64,000 nt of DNA from Tolypeutes matacus (GCA_026826555.1 JAKSZT010054568.1:12506171-12570170), one strand, 5' to 3'. Counted from the stretch's first letter, positions 19,521 through 32,809 are shown. The notes: generated by a model not told the origin, from the sequence alone. Program-made: numbers and translations.

Positions 19521-22500
19521 CTCGAGCAGATGCTGCCACACACAGCTGAGGATTTGCTCAAAGGAGTTGCCGTGTTGTAGTGAAAAGCACATGTGTCCTG
19601 CCCTCCCTGACCTTGACGTCCCAGGTTTCTCCTCCATAAAATGTGGGCAGCGGATCCGTCTTACTAGGCAGCTGTCAAGGAAGCGGCCAAGATGGTGCTG
19701 GGTCCTCTATCCAGCCTCATAACGGGCATTTCTAACAGGAAGCGCTGTGAACTCGCAAGTGCGGTCTGCATGGGCCGCAGAGGGTAGGGAGGTTTCTGGC
19801 GGAAGTTTGGCCTTACCCAGTCTTGAAAGATAGGCAGGATTTTGACAGAGAGCAGGAAGAGTCACACCCAAGAAGAGCGAACCCTGAGACCTAAGACGTG
19901 GAGCCTGGGATGAAGAAGCCACTATTAAGCTCCTACTGGGTTCTCTGAACTAGAAGTTTTGTCTCCTTAATTCTTGAGCATTCCAGGAGGGTGGGTTTTG
20001 CTTTCCAAAGGTGGGTCCGAAGTCACGAGGCTGAAGCCCCTCGGGTCCAGAGCTCGAGGCACGTGCGTGGTGGTTGGGGCCTGTCCAGCAGGCGAGGACC
20101 GGACAAATTGTTTCTTCTTGCTTTTGCACATCTACAGCTCTCTGGTGGGTTAACATGGAGATTGTCTGAGGAGAGAGTGAGCACATGAAATACCAAGTTC
20201 TGTAGCAACACTTTACCAGCGTAGTGACTATGTCCAAAATACACGCGGCTATCCTGGGGCAAGCAGGGACATTCTAGACATCTAGTTTGCTCCTTCACAC
20301 AGGATTGGCGGGCGGCTATTGGGCCGATCCTGTGGGAGCTCTTCCGTGTAGTGAAATTGCTAGTTCTCAAGTCCTGAGCCAGATTTATGTCATTCTCTTT
20401 TGAAAAAGCTTGTCCTGTGCTGATGGCTATTATCTAACATAGAAAGTATTTTCCAATCAGCAGTTCGCTCCGAGCTTCTCTGTGCAGTTGTAGCTGAGGG
20501 AGTAGGGGCAGCGAGCAGGGTTGGTTCCAAGTATCTCCGCGGTCATTTTTCCACTTCATCAAAATGTGGTGGAAAGAACCCTCTGAGCGCAGCCAGAAGC
20601 GGCAGGAGGCGCCTCGAGCCAGACCTTGCTCCGACAGCCTGGGGTCAAAGATCTCGTCCTGTCATGAGAACAAGCCTTTGAAGTAAGTACTGCTTCCACA
20701 GCCCCTGGGAAGGAAACCAAGCCTCCACGGCGCGGCTGTCCGTGTGATTTAGCTGGGGAGTGCTGGAACAGGGCACTACACCCGGGCCGTCCAAGTCCGA
20801 AGGCCGTTCTCTTGACTGGTAGCCGCCTTCTCGGAAGGTGCTGAAGGAGCTCCTGTTAGGGAGTAAAGGATGTCGTCTTGGACACACACCCACTCATGAT
20901 CTGGGTGGTCTCGCTCCACCCGGGTTCTTATCTGGTCTTTAAAAGGCAAATGCTGGGTTAGATGACCTATTAGCTCCCCCTCTCTGTGCCATCTGCAATT
21001 CTGGGGTACAAGAAGCAGGAGGTTCTCTGGCACCTTCAAGAACATGCGAACTCCCACACGGCTTCTCATCTGGAGACCTCATGCCGACCGTAGAACGTGC
21101 CTCCCTGTTCAGGACAGTCTGTTTCTGGTGAGGCTAATCGTTTCGTTTAATTTTTTCACTCACTTTCATCCCCTCTTCCTGAGGATTTGAGGTCTTGAAA
21201 GTTAGAGGGAAACAATGAAAGCCAGTGTACAGGCCGAACAACAAGCTGGAATCCAAGCGAAGGCTGTCTGCAAGACCGAGCTCCGGCTGGGCACGTCTTC
21301 CTGGTCAGCTTTTCTAACAGGACAGGGGCCGACTGGACAGGCCTCTTCGCAGAGACATGGTGCATGAGTGGAGCCATGCCATGGGTCTGAACTTGACCTC
21401 ACCGCGTGGCAGACGAGGACCTTGGGGTCACACCCACCTCCTGGCAGGCGGAGCCTGCCCAGACCCCGAGCTCTGTGGTGGCTCCAGCATGTGACGCCTT
21501 GAGGCAGAGACAAGCAGCTGGGCTCTCGGCCATGCTGGAGGAGGGAGGGAGGCCCTCCCAGGTGGAAGTGGAGACGCTGAGCTGAAGTCCTCGGGTGTCC
21601 GTGGAGTCGACTGAGAGCCCACAGGGGTTGAGAAGCCTGGAAAGCCAAGGCGGCCTGCAGCCGGGAACTCCGGATCAATGAGGGTGAGTGTGACTCTGTT
21701 GAGCTGTCACCACATGGCTTGGAGCTTGGAGCTGGAGCAGGGGTGGTGGGCGGGCCTGGCGTGGGCCCGGTAGTGGCCCCCTCTTGCTGGGTCCCTTAGC
21801 CCCACTGGGGCCCCAGGCAAGGAGCTCCTGTTGAGGGGCTGCCTCCCGACCAGGCCCTGGCCCCTGGCCTGGCCACTTCCAAATGGCTTCCCCAGAAGCC
21901 TGGGCAAGGGGCTTAGAGATCAAAATGGAAATGGGAAGTGCAGTGAGCTGCTGGCTTGAATGAACAGGAAGGAGAGAGTAGTGTGGGGGTCAGTGGGCGG
22001 GGCCAGGCTCACAGGGGGCAGCACCACCCTGCCCCTGTGCATGGCCAGAGTCCTCCTACCAGTCCTGCCACCCTTTCTGGTAAAATCCAGGATTCGGCAT
22101 CCCTTGGCGTTTGCAGTGCTCAAGGGCAGGACAGCAATCAGATTGTGCAGCCCTGAGGGGGCCCACATGTGAACTGCCCTGGCGCACTTCCCAGTGGCTG
22201 CGGCTCCTTTTCAGGCCCCTGCGAGCAGGAGCTCACCGCGACCTCGCCGGGAGCCTGGGTGAGGCCTGTGCTCTCCACCACCTCCCCTGGAAGACGGGCA
22301 AGTCTGACTGGGCTCTGGAGACCCAAACAGGTTTCTGGGCTCTGGGCTCTCCTTTAGTGAAGAGTGAAAGGTTTATTTGACTTTGCCATTCCCAAGAAAA
22401 TGCAATTCTGCGGGACTCAGGAAAAGGTATGCACATGTTGAATCAGTAGCAGGATCCCAGGGAAGCAGATGTCTTTCTTTATTCATAGCTTTGCATAGCT

Positions 22501-25500
22501 GGGGACAGTACAGGAGGAGGACAGGAGGGTGTGTCATTCTCCAAAAAGCCAAACAGAAAAGGGAAAACGCAAGCAGTGTCTGCACACGGGCGACTTTCCC
22601 CGGGCGCGGTGACGGTTCAGCTGTGTCCTGAAATGGGCACGCTGCCTTGCGCAGCTCTGCGGAGGCGGCCTGGGCTCCCTGACCCTCAGCGGCTCTGCTC
22701 AGACCTCAGCCCCAGGCGGCAGCTTTGCTGAGAAGCCGCTTAGGCTCCCAGGTGGGCAGGACCCCCAGCTGAGGGCCCCCCAGCTCAGAGACCCCCAGCT
22801 CAGGGCCGGGCGACTTCAAAACCTCTGTGCCTGCAGCCTGCCTTAGGGGAGGCAGCAGGGAGGGCCTGTTCTGGGGGGGCTATCCTGGGGGTGTTGGTCC
22901 TGAGGGGCTTGTTCTGGGGGCCTCTGAGCTGGATCTGCAGAAGGAGGGCTCAGGGTAGTGGCGGGAGCCCCAAGGACTGGCCGAGGCCTGGCCCCAATGT
23001 GTGGGCAGCCGCGTGGTGACCTGCATGCAGGGGCTTTGGGCATGAATCACACCCCCCCTCCCGTTTTGGAGGGAGCCTCAAATTAGGAAAGGCAGCCTTG
23101 GCCAGCACGTCGCGCGTCCTGGAGAGCCAGGCCACGGGGACGTGGGGCCCGAGGGGGCGGGAGGAGGTGGCTCGAGGGGCAGGCCGCCCAGCACAGGGCT
23201 TGCGGGGCCACCAGGGCACTGCAGACCTAGGAGGAGCCACGGCCTTGCTGACACCCCATGTTGGAGGCTGTAAATTCCCGTTGTCCAGTTAACCAGGGTG
23301 TGGCACTGGCCGGGCAGCCGGGCACGCTGAGGCCAAATGGCCTCTTCCGGCCAGCGGAGTGGTGGGAAGCGTCGCCGTGAGGCCTGGGGGCACCCGGGCC
23401 TCTTCCTGGGCACCAACGCCAAGGTTTTGTTTTGGCACAATAGGCTTCCAGTCGCCAAAAATACCCTTGGCTGACATGAGTCACAAACACCCAAGTGCTT
23501 TAGAGAAGCGGTTAATTGTTGAGAGCATGTCTTTCAGGGCTTAGCACCGAGTAGAGCTGCGTGCCCAGCACCTTGGGGAGCCTGAGTCCACGTACCCCTG
23601 CCAGCTCTTCAAATGTCCTTCACCTCTCGGACACTGCCCTGAAGATTACGCAACTAGGGAGTGCATCCTGCTGCTGCAAAGTCTTATGTACTCGGTGTGC
23701 ATAAGACGAAGCGTAGTCATAGAAGTGGGAGGACAGAGCTGGCGTTAGTGTCGGCAGAACTACACACAGAACGACTCTAACAGACATTTTTTCTTGGAGG
23801 AAAAGCCTGTTTTCTTGGTACTGTTAATCCTAATGCAGTTTTTAGAAGACAGTTAATTATTGATGAACCATTTAGGAAATTTGTGGATAATAATGTGTCT
23901 TAATTCACTGGAAACCTTCTAAAGAAATGGATGATTATTCTCTCAGAAATACCCTTCTGACTGTAAACACTTTGACTTCTATTCAAATGACATTCTGACA
24001 GTTAAATTCGGAATCTGAAATGGATTGCTGCAGGGGCCTCTTAATTGTCTGCTTCTGCGCTTACCCCCACTGCCTGTTCTCAACCTCGCCAAAGTCTCAC
24101 AGGAGACTCCACGGCACCCTCGCCCTAGGCTCTGCGCCGAGGCTGCGGAAGTTCAGGGCGAGCCCTGTGCCGCCTGCTCCCACCGTCCCTGTACCCCGGC
24201 CACACTGGCCTCCGCAGGCCCTGCTCAGGCTCGCCCCTGCCTCGGCTTCGGATCCGCATGGGTCGCCCCCTTCACCTCCAGGCCAGCTGCAGTGCCAGCT
24301 TCCTGTGGCCTCCGCAGGCTCTGCTCTGTAAAAGTGCAGCCCGCCCCAGCGCCTTCCCCTTCCCCTGGCCTTTCTGGTCCTCGCGCTCCGCTTTGCGTCT
24401 TCTTGTACACGAGGCAATCAGCACCTGGTGGCATGCAATTCTCCTCGAGTGGGTGGTGGCTGGCGGAGGCCTGGCCGCTGGCGGAAGGCCTGCTTCGCCG
24501 CATCCTCTTGCCATGAGGACGGCAGGGCCCTCTCGGACTTCCGTGTCCTCGTTCCTCCCAGGAAGGGTTGGATCGATGAGCTCTACTCTGCCTCCAGGAT
24601 TTAATTCACGTTTTCTGGCCCATACGCAAAGTTTCCAAAGCCTCCTGCTCTGGCAGTGGAGCCCACCTGCCTTTCCTTCACACGTCTGTCTGTCTGTCTG
24701 TCTTGTCAGGCCACAGGTAGCAGATTAATAACATGAGACTCTACAACCCACAAAGGAGGGAAAGCGAAGTGAGGCCTTCCCAAGAACCCCTTCAAAATGA
24801 AGGTGTTGAGGCCCCAGCTTTCTGCGGCACCCGCTGTGAGGAGGGGAGCAGGATCCAGTCAAACTTCTGCAGCTCTGCAGGAGGACGCGCTCGCCCTGCG
24901 GCCACACGTGCACTTCCGTTCGCTCACCCCCCGCGGTGTGTTCCTCTCCTGCCTGCTGTCCTTAGGCCTTAGGTGCCTCCCAGGATGCCTCTGGATTTCC
25001 TACAGTCGCCCCCAAATCCTTCAGCAGCCCTTGCTCTGACATACTGTTTGCTCAGCCCCGTAGGCCTTGGTCCACGCAGACCCTCAGGTGCTCGGCGCCC
25101 TCGCAAGTTCACCTTAGTCACCGGTGCCTCCCCGTCCCCACCCGGTCCCTGCTGCTCTGGGGCACTGGTTCCAGCCCAGGGACGGAGGTGAGGGCACTGC
25201 GCGTCTCCTCCAGTGCTCTGTCCGCATCCCCCGGCTGATGACACGAGGTCGGCTGGGGCGGTGAGGCAGCAGAGTCACGAGGCGGAACGGCCTGGGCCCC
25301 GGGGCAGCAGCTGGAAGGCAGCCTCTCTGGGGAGAGCTGCCACAGGGCTGTGCGCTGAGTGGGCTGAGCCGCGGTCTGCCCGGGACTCGTGCGGCCCCAG
25401 GTCGTGCACTCGCCTGCCGAGGTAGCGTCACTCCCAGGCCATTGCCAGGATTTAGGTCGAGCCTCTGCCTTTGGAGAGCAAGTTCCAGCGCCTGCCCGTG

Positions 25501-26339
25501 TTGTCACTCTCTATCAGCTAGAAGGAGGCATGTGAGGGGCTTTTCTAATAAGTGACTCATTCTGAATATCAATCCCTGCTAGGAAACCTCTAGAACCTGA
25601 GCCTTTCTCCACAGCACCGGGACGCTGTGTCCGCTTCATCAAGCAGAGGAGGGTATAGTTTGTTTTTCACATCTGCAGAATGAAGAAAAATTGATTGGTA
25701 GAGTCCTATAGCATATCTGGACAGAGTGTTTAATAGAAGATGCAAAAATGTGTTTCCAGTCTCCTGCACTGCCACGGTGGACTGACCCTGCCTGCTGGCC
25801 AGTGGTCAATGAACAGATAATGCATATTTTATAACGTAAACCGTCAGGGCTTCCTCTGTGTAATGGCAATAGGTATACGCTGCTACCTTTACGGAACCTA
25901 AAAACTTCACTGCTTGCTGCCAGATATAATGCTCAGTAAATAATTTAGCAACGCAGCTCTCCTCGTTCTGTTTAGAGTAAGTTAGAATTCAGAGCACGGT
26001 GCAGCCTGTGGCTCAGGAGAAACACACCATGGCCTGGCAACGTCCCAATATATCTCAAGTGCAGCCTTAATATGCACCCTGAGAGTTGCTTTAGTGCTAG
26101 GAAGCCCTTCTGCCCTCATCTCAAACATCTTCTCTGCTTCACACTGGCTGTTTTTTTTTTAAACTCCACATTGACTCAACGTCTGGGTTTGTGTCTTTGA
26201 CTGCATTTCTCACCTCCTGAAATGTTTTGGATGGAGACTGGCACCTCGTTCCTTGCTGTGATGTTACTGTCTCGTGCCTGAAAAGTTTTCAGATTCCACG
26301 TGGCCTTACCACGGGAATGGAATTGGCCAGCGAGGTGCC
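19521..26339. other. Intergenic, GC-variable, no gene recognised
   Basis: Long region with GC-rich patches (21400-21900, 22560-23450, 24080-25450). A short (TCTG)n tract lies at 24684-24702. Direct repeats of 'cccccagctcag' and 'ctgttctggggg' lie at 22760-22930, and an AT-rich quiet block at 23640-24010. Numerous overlapping open frames on both strands reflect composition. I see no splice-bounded homologous exon. Confidence 0.4.
24684..24702. repeat. (TCTG)n microsatellite
   Basis: Just under five tandem TCTG units followed by TTGTC. Pure enough to be length-variable, but short. Confidence 0.85.
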
Positions 26340-26720
26340 ACCCCATCTACAAATCCTGAAACTCTCTCAGTCTACCAGGCTCTTGTAACAAAGTACAACA
26401 GGAATTTACGGGCTCGTACTTTCGAGGCTGGAAGTCCAGGATCAAGGAGTTCATCCACAGGAACGCGTCTCCTCAAGTCTGATCGTGATGGCTGCGGCAA
26501 TCCATCTCTCCCCTCTGCCTCGACACCCGGCCGCCTGCCCCGGTCTCCTCCCAGCGTCCAGGGCTCCTCGGATTCTAAGGGCTCCCGCCGCGCTGAAGGG
26601 AGGCCTTCCTGATTCAGGTCAGCTTCGCCTCAGCTCACAGCACCTCCAGTGGCCCCGCTTACGAACAGGATCACAGCCAAGGCCAGAGGCCAGGGCCGGA
26701 ACGTGCCTCTGTGGGGGGCG
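26340..26720 (-). mobile_element. MaLR/MLT1-like LTR remnant, antisense
   Basis: On the plus strand it reads as the reverse complement of a MaLR LTR end: 'cttgtaacaaagtacaacaggaattta', then 'gaggctggaagtccaggatcaagg', then the GC-rich variable half. Its family mark is the 'gtaacaaagtac...ctggaagtcca' order, also seen as 'acagaaattta...ggctgcaagtct' at 42638. Termini are not clear. Confidence 0.6.
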
Positions 26721-26789
26721 TGACTCAATCGTGCCAGATGCCAGCGCTCAGAGGGCTGAGGGGTTTCCCACGGTGATCTGCTCAGTGCT

Positions 26790-26905
26790 TCCTTTTATTG
26801 AAAATATTCGATCAGCGCCTTCGGTATGACTGATTACAACGGCCTCGGGCACAGCGCTGAAGAAGACTGCCCGACCTCGTGACGCTTGCCTTCTAGTGGA
26901 GAAGA
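26790..26905 (+). repeat. L2-like remnant
   Basis: 'ttttattgaaaatattcgatcagcgcc', 'gcacagcgctgaagaagactgcccgacctcgtgacgcttgccttctagtgg' follows L2 3' text with substitutions. Confidence 0.55.
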
Positions 26906-27337
26906 GAGTTGTTCACCAGCTAACTCGGCACACGCCGACATCACCGTTACAGCCGTGGCAGCGTCACGTGGAGAGGCACCAGGCGGCCCACCGCTGACTC
27001 AGACCTCGAAATCTAACGGACTTTGCCCTGCAGACTTCTGGAGTTCTTTGGGACCCGTAGCCCCTGTTTTCCAAATTCTCCCAGTTGGAATGGGAATGTC
27101 TATTCTCTGTCTGTCCCTCCATTGTGCATTGGAAGCAGATGACTTGTCCTCTGGGTCCCACATGTCCACAGACAGAGGGGCCTTGGTCCCAGGACAGAGC
27201 TCACCGTAAGCATTTTGATGCGACATCCTACTTAGCACTGTTTCTGAATGACTTAAGGCTTTGGGGATGCTGTGACGGAATGAAAGTACTTTGCATGAAT
27301 GCACTTAACATGGTTTTGGGGGGCCCACAGGGCAGAG

Positions 27338-27732
27338 TGTGGTGTTTTGGGGCTACACACCCCAGAAAAACCCATAGTAAGCAAGACCTTCGGATGAGGC
27401 CACTTCAGTAAGGTGAGACCCACCCATCTGGATGGGTTTTAATCCTCTTCGTGGAGTCCTTTATAAGCAGAATGGAATTCAGACAGAGAGAGAGCCACAG
27501 GAAGCAGGAAGGGAGAGGCCAGGAGGGGCCGCCACGTGCACTGACACGTGACAGAGGAGCCGGGGGCCCAGGCGCGCTGGCAGCTCGCCCCAGGACGCCA
27601 GTCTTTGGGAAGAAAGCATTGACTCACTGAAACCTCAAATTTGGAATTCTCCTACCCTTGGACCATGAGCCAAGAAAACATAAGCCAAGCCATTGCATGG
27701 TATTTGCTTGAGCAGCCGAGGAACCTAAGACA
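27338..27732 (+). mobile_element. ERVL-like solo LTR, probably xenarthran
   Basis: About 395 bp starting TG (TGTGGTGTTTTGGGGCTAC) and ending CA (CCTAAGACA). Landmarks are 'cacaccccagaaaaaccc', 'tggatgggttttaatcctct', 'gtcctttataagcagaatgg', 'ttcagacagagagagagcc', 'tctttgggaagaaagcattg' and 'atggtatttgcttgagcagcc'. The 'CCTTTATAAG' is a plausible LTR TATA box. I see no matching target duplication. Family assignment is by memory of LTRs common in xenarthran sequence. Confidence 0.65.
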
Positions 27733-27999
27733 TATTTCTTAACTCCACAACAACATGGACTTAGTATTTCAATTTTAAATTAGTAGCATCTGACTTTCCT
27801 AACAGCTTCATGTTAGGCTAAGAATGAGCAGACAAGATGACCAAATAAGGTTTCCTCTTTTTGCCTAAGTGGAATCAATTAAAATTGGGTAGATGGAAGT
27901 TGAACTTCATAGGAGACATGAACCTTTAGGCTGAAATTATTGCTCTCTGCTAACAAATTTACCAGCCACCAGCACAGGTCGCTAACGTCTGACATGAAT

Positions 28000-28190
28000 T
28001 CATCCAAAACACACGTACTGAAACCTGCTGTGTGCCCGGCGCTTTCTAGATACAGCAGAGAGTACGAGGCAGAAGTCCCTGCCCTCATGACCGGGGATGG
28101 GAAGCAAAGGGAATTAAGGATGCAATGCACACGACGTCATGGGATGGTCAGGGCTTTGGAGGAGGTAAAGCAGAAGGGCTGAGGAGTGCA
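28000..28190 (+). repeat. L2-like remnant
   Basis: 'actgaaacctgctgtgtgcccggcgctttctagatacagcagagagtacgaggcagaagtccctgccctcatgac' matches the L2 3' order (cctactgtgtgc, gcact, gatac, gagtga, ccctgccctca). Confidence 0.65.
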
Positions 28191-28909
28191 GGGTGAGGGC
28201 GCTTTCATTTTACTGCCGTGATCCATGAAGCCGAGGAGCCATCTGTGCCCGCCGTGGATCGGGCTGGGCATGCAGCCGTGCAGGCCAGTAGCGCCGGAGG
28301 CTGCTGGTCACCTGTGTCTCTAACCGAGTCAGCTGGGGAGAGAGCCACCCTTTACTCTTGATTAGCTAGTTAATGGTTTTCACCCGTTCAGGCTTGCCTG
28401 CTTACTTCCAAGCCCCGAGTGGGGTGCCACGGCTCCAAATGAGTGAAATTCTGCCCTGGCTGTGACGGGGCATCTCACAGTGTAAGAGGCAAGTCCACGA
28501 TGAGCAGAGTGTATGGAAAGGGCTAGCGCGGAGAACTGTGGCAGCAGAGGACATGGCCCCTATCTGCGTCTGCTCTGGTAGGTGAAGGGTTCAAATTTGG
28601 ACGTGTTGGCCCCAAGCTCTCCAGGGACATCCTCGAGGAAGATGGCTGTGGTTTGGGCCTGGAGCTCACCTCAACAAGCACCGCCCAGTGTGTGCCAGGA
28701 CTGTGCCCAAAAGGGAGCAGGCTGACATGGGCGGTCCCCGGGCTCCAGGACACGGAAAAGGCCTTGCAGTGGGCTGCTCTCCTCACGTGGCCTCCCCAGG
28801 GCGGAGGCCCAGGGCTTGCCCTAAAAGCTCAGACACCACCCTGATAATTAGAGGTTGTGGAGAGTTAGCCACATGCAGACACCGCTGTGAGAACTTGATG
28901 CTAATTTTC

Positions 28910-29070
28910 ACATTTTGAGCCTCAGTCGCTCTCCAACAAGCAAGTATTCATATTATTTCCATTTTATGGAGAGGGAAACAAAAGGCTTAGGTAAGTTAAC
29001 GTGCCCAGGGTCTCTCAAGTAGAGAAGAGCCAGGAGTTGCAGCCGGGTCAAGCAGAGCCAGCACTCTTCC
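28910..29070 (+). repeat. MIR SINE remnant
   Basis: 'tattatttccattttatggagagggaaacaaaaggcttaggtaagttaacgtgcccagggtctctcaag', then 'ccaggagttgcagccgggtcaagcagagcc', is the MIR core-to-3' progression. Confidence 0.75.
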
Positions 29071-29742
29071 TCGCCACCCCTCACCACTGAGGGTTTTGTC
29101 GTCGTTTTGCTTTGTTTCTTTTTGACAACCTCACTTAAAAGAAGCGGGTGGGGACTTTGATCATGTGAACATGAAGTATTGTTGCCTTCGACCACTTCCA
29201 CTGTAGAGAGCTTAGAGAAGGTCTTATTTAAAGCAGGCTCCAAGGCAACACCTGACGCACCGCCTGACGCACCGCCTCCTGGGAGCTCCTCAAAGACGCG
29301 CCTTTGTCAACCGACCCCACGCCAGCAGGAGCAGGGCTGCTGTGGGACTGGAGCTGCGGGCAAGTTGCTTACACCCCGTGCACTCAAGGAGTGTGTGGAG
29401 ACGAGAAGCTCAGGAACGAGGCCGCTGTGTCTCCTCCACTCGAAACTCAGGAGCAGCTTGCCTGGACTTTGCTCGGAGCCCTTTTCTGACAGGTCGCTCG
29501 TTGATCCCGCTCTGAATCTCATCAACTTCCAGCGAGAAGGCAGAGTAGGAAAGCAATGGGAAGGCTGAGATGGAAAAAGCGGTGACATTCAAATCAGCAA
29601 AGAACTGGCACTTTTAATAATCTTTAGAGGCTGCAGAGAAGGCATTTCCTTGGGCATGTGGACACTGAGGCCAGGTATAAAGTGGGTGGCTGCTTCCGGA
29701 GTAGCCCGAGGCCTCACGTGCAGGAGTTCCACCTCCAAGCGC

Positions 29743-29780
29743 CTGGCCCCGTCGCGGCTCCTGGCCCCGTCGCGGCTCCT
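29743..29780. repeat. 18-bp perfect tandem duplication
   Basis: CTGGCCCCGTCGCGGCTC occurs twice in direct succession and a third partial CTGG follows. It is GC- and CpG-rich in a neutral background. Confidence 0.9.
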
Positions 29781-29875
29781 GGCTGCATTTCTCTCAGCAG
29801 TCACGTTGAAGTTGGCCCCTTTTCAAGTTCATTGAGGGGAACACCCCCGAACCGCCCCCGCCGATGCCTCCTTTA

Positions 29876-29965
29876 CACTCATGTCTGCTTGCTGTCTGCT
29901 TATTGTCTATTGTTGTTTTGTTTTTTCTTTACAAGGCACCAGGAACCGAACCTCACACCTGTCTC
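29876..29965 (-). mobile_element. Fragment of xenarthran tRNA-derived SINE, antisense
   Basis: 'tctgcttgctgtctgcttattgtctattg' followed by 'caaggcaccaggaaccgaacctcac' matches the same region of the full antisense SINE at 52740-53010 (tgctgtctgctc, aggcaccaggaactgaacctggg). Only the middle portion is present, and the tRNA head is cut off. Confidence 0.65.
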
Positions 29966-31074
29966 TCCTGCAGCCCAGGTGAGTCGAGAGGACAGCTTTT
30001 CCCCTGCCTGGCACGGCACCGTGCCCTTCCCTCCAGCTTGATGACAAGCTCACTTAACCCAGGAGCGTCTTCTTGGGACAAAGGGAAAGCAGGGCGCTCA
30101 GCTTTCCTTTGAAAAGTGCTTTGTATTTCTTTTGTCTTTCTCCCATGGTGTCCATGAGTAGATGTAAATACTTGCTAAGGTGGGAAAGCTAGGAAAGGTG
30201 CAAAATCGTGTTTCCCTCCAATTTCCCAGGCCAGGAAAATCCTTAGGGAAAGGATGGGGGTGCTTCACTCATTTCACTCAGCAAGGGCTGGTGGCGGATG
30301 TGAAATCCGTGCTCCTGGGCTGAAGGGCTTGGCCCGGCACTCACCAGGGAAAGTCTATTGGTGCCGTGTGCTCCAGGCAACACGGTTCCTTTCCTTTTTC
30401 CTACTTGGCCGCCGACTGGCCCCAGCGCTCAGTGGGGCCCGGGATTTTCCGAGACCCTCTGGGGCTGCCCTAGTGATAACTGCTACCAGCAAGTGAGGGC
30501 TGCAGTGCTTTATCACCGTCAACAGGCTTACGGCCTGGCTGGAATCCCCAGCAGTCCTTATGAAGTAATTTCTCCACCTGTCGGCCCCTGCAGCTGCATC
30601 TAAGCTGCTGACACCTGAGGGTGGAATGGACCATCAGGGGCATTTAACAGCCAATTCTTGAATAAATGTGTTGTGAGCGAGAACTCAGCATGTGACTATT
30701 CTATTTAATACCGTCTGTACCAGGACGTTCAAACGCTAAAATACACGGTCCAGTTAGAGTACAGCACGCTTTAGCCTAAGCCTCATCTAGCTCAAACACA
30801 GCAAACCAGTTAGAGTTCCAGGTTCCCTCCCGTACGCCCCGAGGCCTAGCAGCGAGCTGCCATTCCTATGGGGCCACCTGGATCAGGTCCCACCTCCCAG
30901 CACACCTCTCCCTCATGCCGCATATGCACCCCCTACGCCACCCTCGCCTGCCCCCCTGGTTGGTGTCCTCCTGGGGTGCAGGGGCCAAATGCAGTGGACC
31001 TTTTCTGTGCCTATCAGCAGCTTCCCCATGAGTCAGCCGGAAGAAGGCTCAGGGCCTAGAGTCCGAGAACGAGC

Positions 31075-31215
31075 TGGCATTTGAACCCCACTTTCACCAC
31101 TTGCTGGTTCTTTGAGCAATTTCTTAAAACCCTTAAGCTCAGTTTTCTCATCTAAAATAACAAATAACTGATATCATCTACAGGTTTATTTGTTATGAAA
31201 ATTAAATGCTACGGT
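31075..31215 (+). repeat. MIR SINE
   Basis: A good MIR progression: 'agctggcatttgaaccccactttcaccacttgctggttctttgagcaatttcttaaaacccttaagctcagttttctcatctaaaataac', then 'tatgaaaattaaatgctac'. Confidence 0.8.
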
Positions 31216-32809
31216 TTTTTAAACGAGCCTAGCAGAGACCCTATCAGCACATGGCAAATGACAAGTGCTTCCCTCCCTCAGCTTCCTTGCCAGGTGGCAC
31301 ACATGGAGGAGTGAAAACCTAAGAAATGGTGGTAGGTTGTGATGACTCTGCTGAGTCTTTATGGTGTGGGTCCGTCCTATTAGAGGGTCCACGGAAGACG
31401 AGGGGCCGAGGGTTGACTCAGGGCCAGGGACAGTAGGGGCATGGCTCAGGGTTTGGGCCTGGGTGTCGCTGTAGAAGGGGAGACCGGTGGGAGGAGGTGG
31501 GATTCCTTTCCAGGAAATCCTGATTCCCAAAGCAGGAGGTGCTGTCACTTTATTCGCCATCGGGAGCACCAGCCCTTCCTCAGACTCACCCAGACCCCAC
31601 CTCCCTGGCCCCGCTGAGGTTAGCAACCTCCTCCAGTACCCCGCCCTGCCCAGGAGGGTCTGTGGCTCCTTGGCCTCACCAGCATCTCGGGGGGGGGGGG
31701 ATCCATCCGCTCCATAGAGCGCCAGCCCAGCCCAGGACAGGAGCTCCAAGTCAGGTCCGGGCAGAGGAGGACAAAGGCTTCTTTCAGGCCCTACAAATGG
31801 TAAAATGTATCATGCTTTCCTGAAAGCGACATAAAAACAGAACTAAAGCTGCAAAATAGAAGTGAATTCAGCACAGTTGACTCCGTGGATGCTGTATAAA
31901 AGTGTCAAAACTCAGATTGTTTTTGGAAAACTTTCCCTCGGCGCTTCTGGTTTTCTGGTGCTCGCCAGGCTGCTGGGCCACCCAGCACTGCAGCAGAGCT
32001 GGGACTGATGCTATAAAACAGCTCCTTCCAGAACTGCCATAGTTAGAGCCAAAGGAGCGAAGCCATATTCAGACATCAAATCCGAAGGGGGAAAAGCAGC
32101 AAGGCCAGAATAATGACAAACCGAAGGTTCTAACCTGAGAGAGCAAAGTGGGAGCAAAGCAAGGGACCCCCAAACTCTCAAGGGGTGGGACACATCTTTC
32201 AGATGAGGTAAATAGTGGTTGTAGGGTGTAAATACAGTGTCCTGGCAATTTATCCAGACAGGATGCTTCTGAGAGGGAAAAGGGAACTTTGAACAATTGC
32301 TCTGGGAAAACAAGCATAAAGGAAGATCCATGCTCACCCCATGTTTGGACCAAAGAGGCATCTGAGCAAAGAGCATCCGGTCTGAAGGTCACAGCGCTGG
32401 CTTCCAGTAGATTAGAGAAACAGGAACACTGGTTTTTATTTAGGTGCCATCAGTTATTTCGTACATGCTTGATGTAACTTTGAGAAAATTGAACAAATAA
32501 AATCCAACTTCCTTGGCCAGCATATGCAAAATCTTCCACCCTCAGGCCCTAGCTGAACTTCACAAGCAAAACAAAGCCTTTAGCATCTTCCATCAAGCCT
32601 CTGCTTTTCCTCACTTTAAAATTCTGCCCATTCCTATATCTACCCCCCACCCCCAGCCACCGATGCTCGTGGAAGTTTCTACCATGTGCTACTCTAATTT
32701 GGGTTTATGCCTTATTTGCTCTCTGAAAATTCTTTGTACTTACCCACTCTTTCTATAGCTTATAAATTAAAACTATACATGAAGGCAGCATTTGGAAAGG
32801 ACTTTTTAA

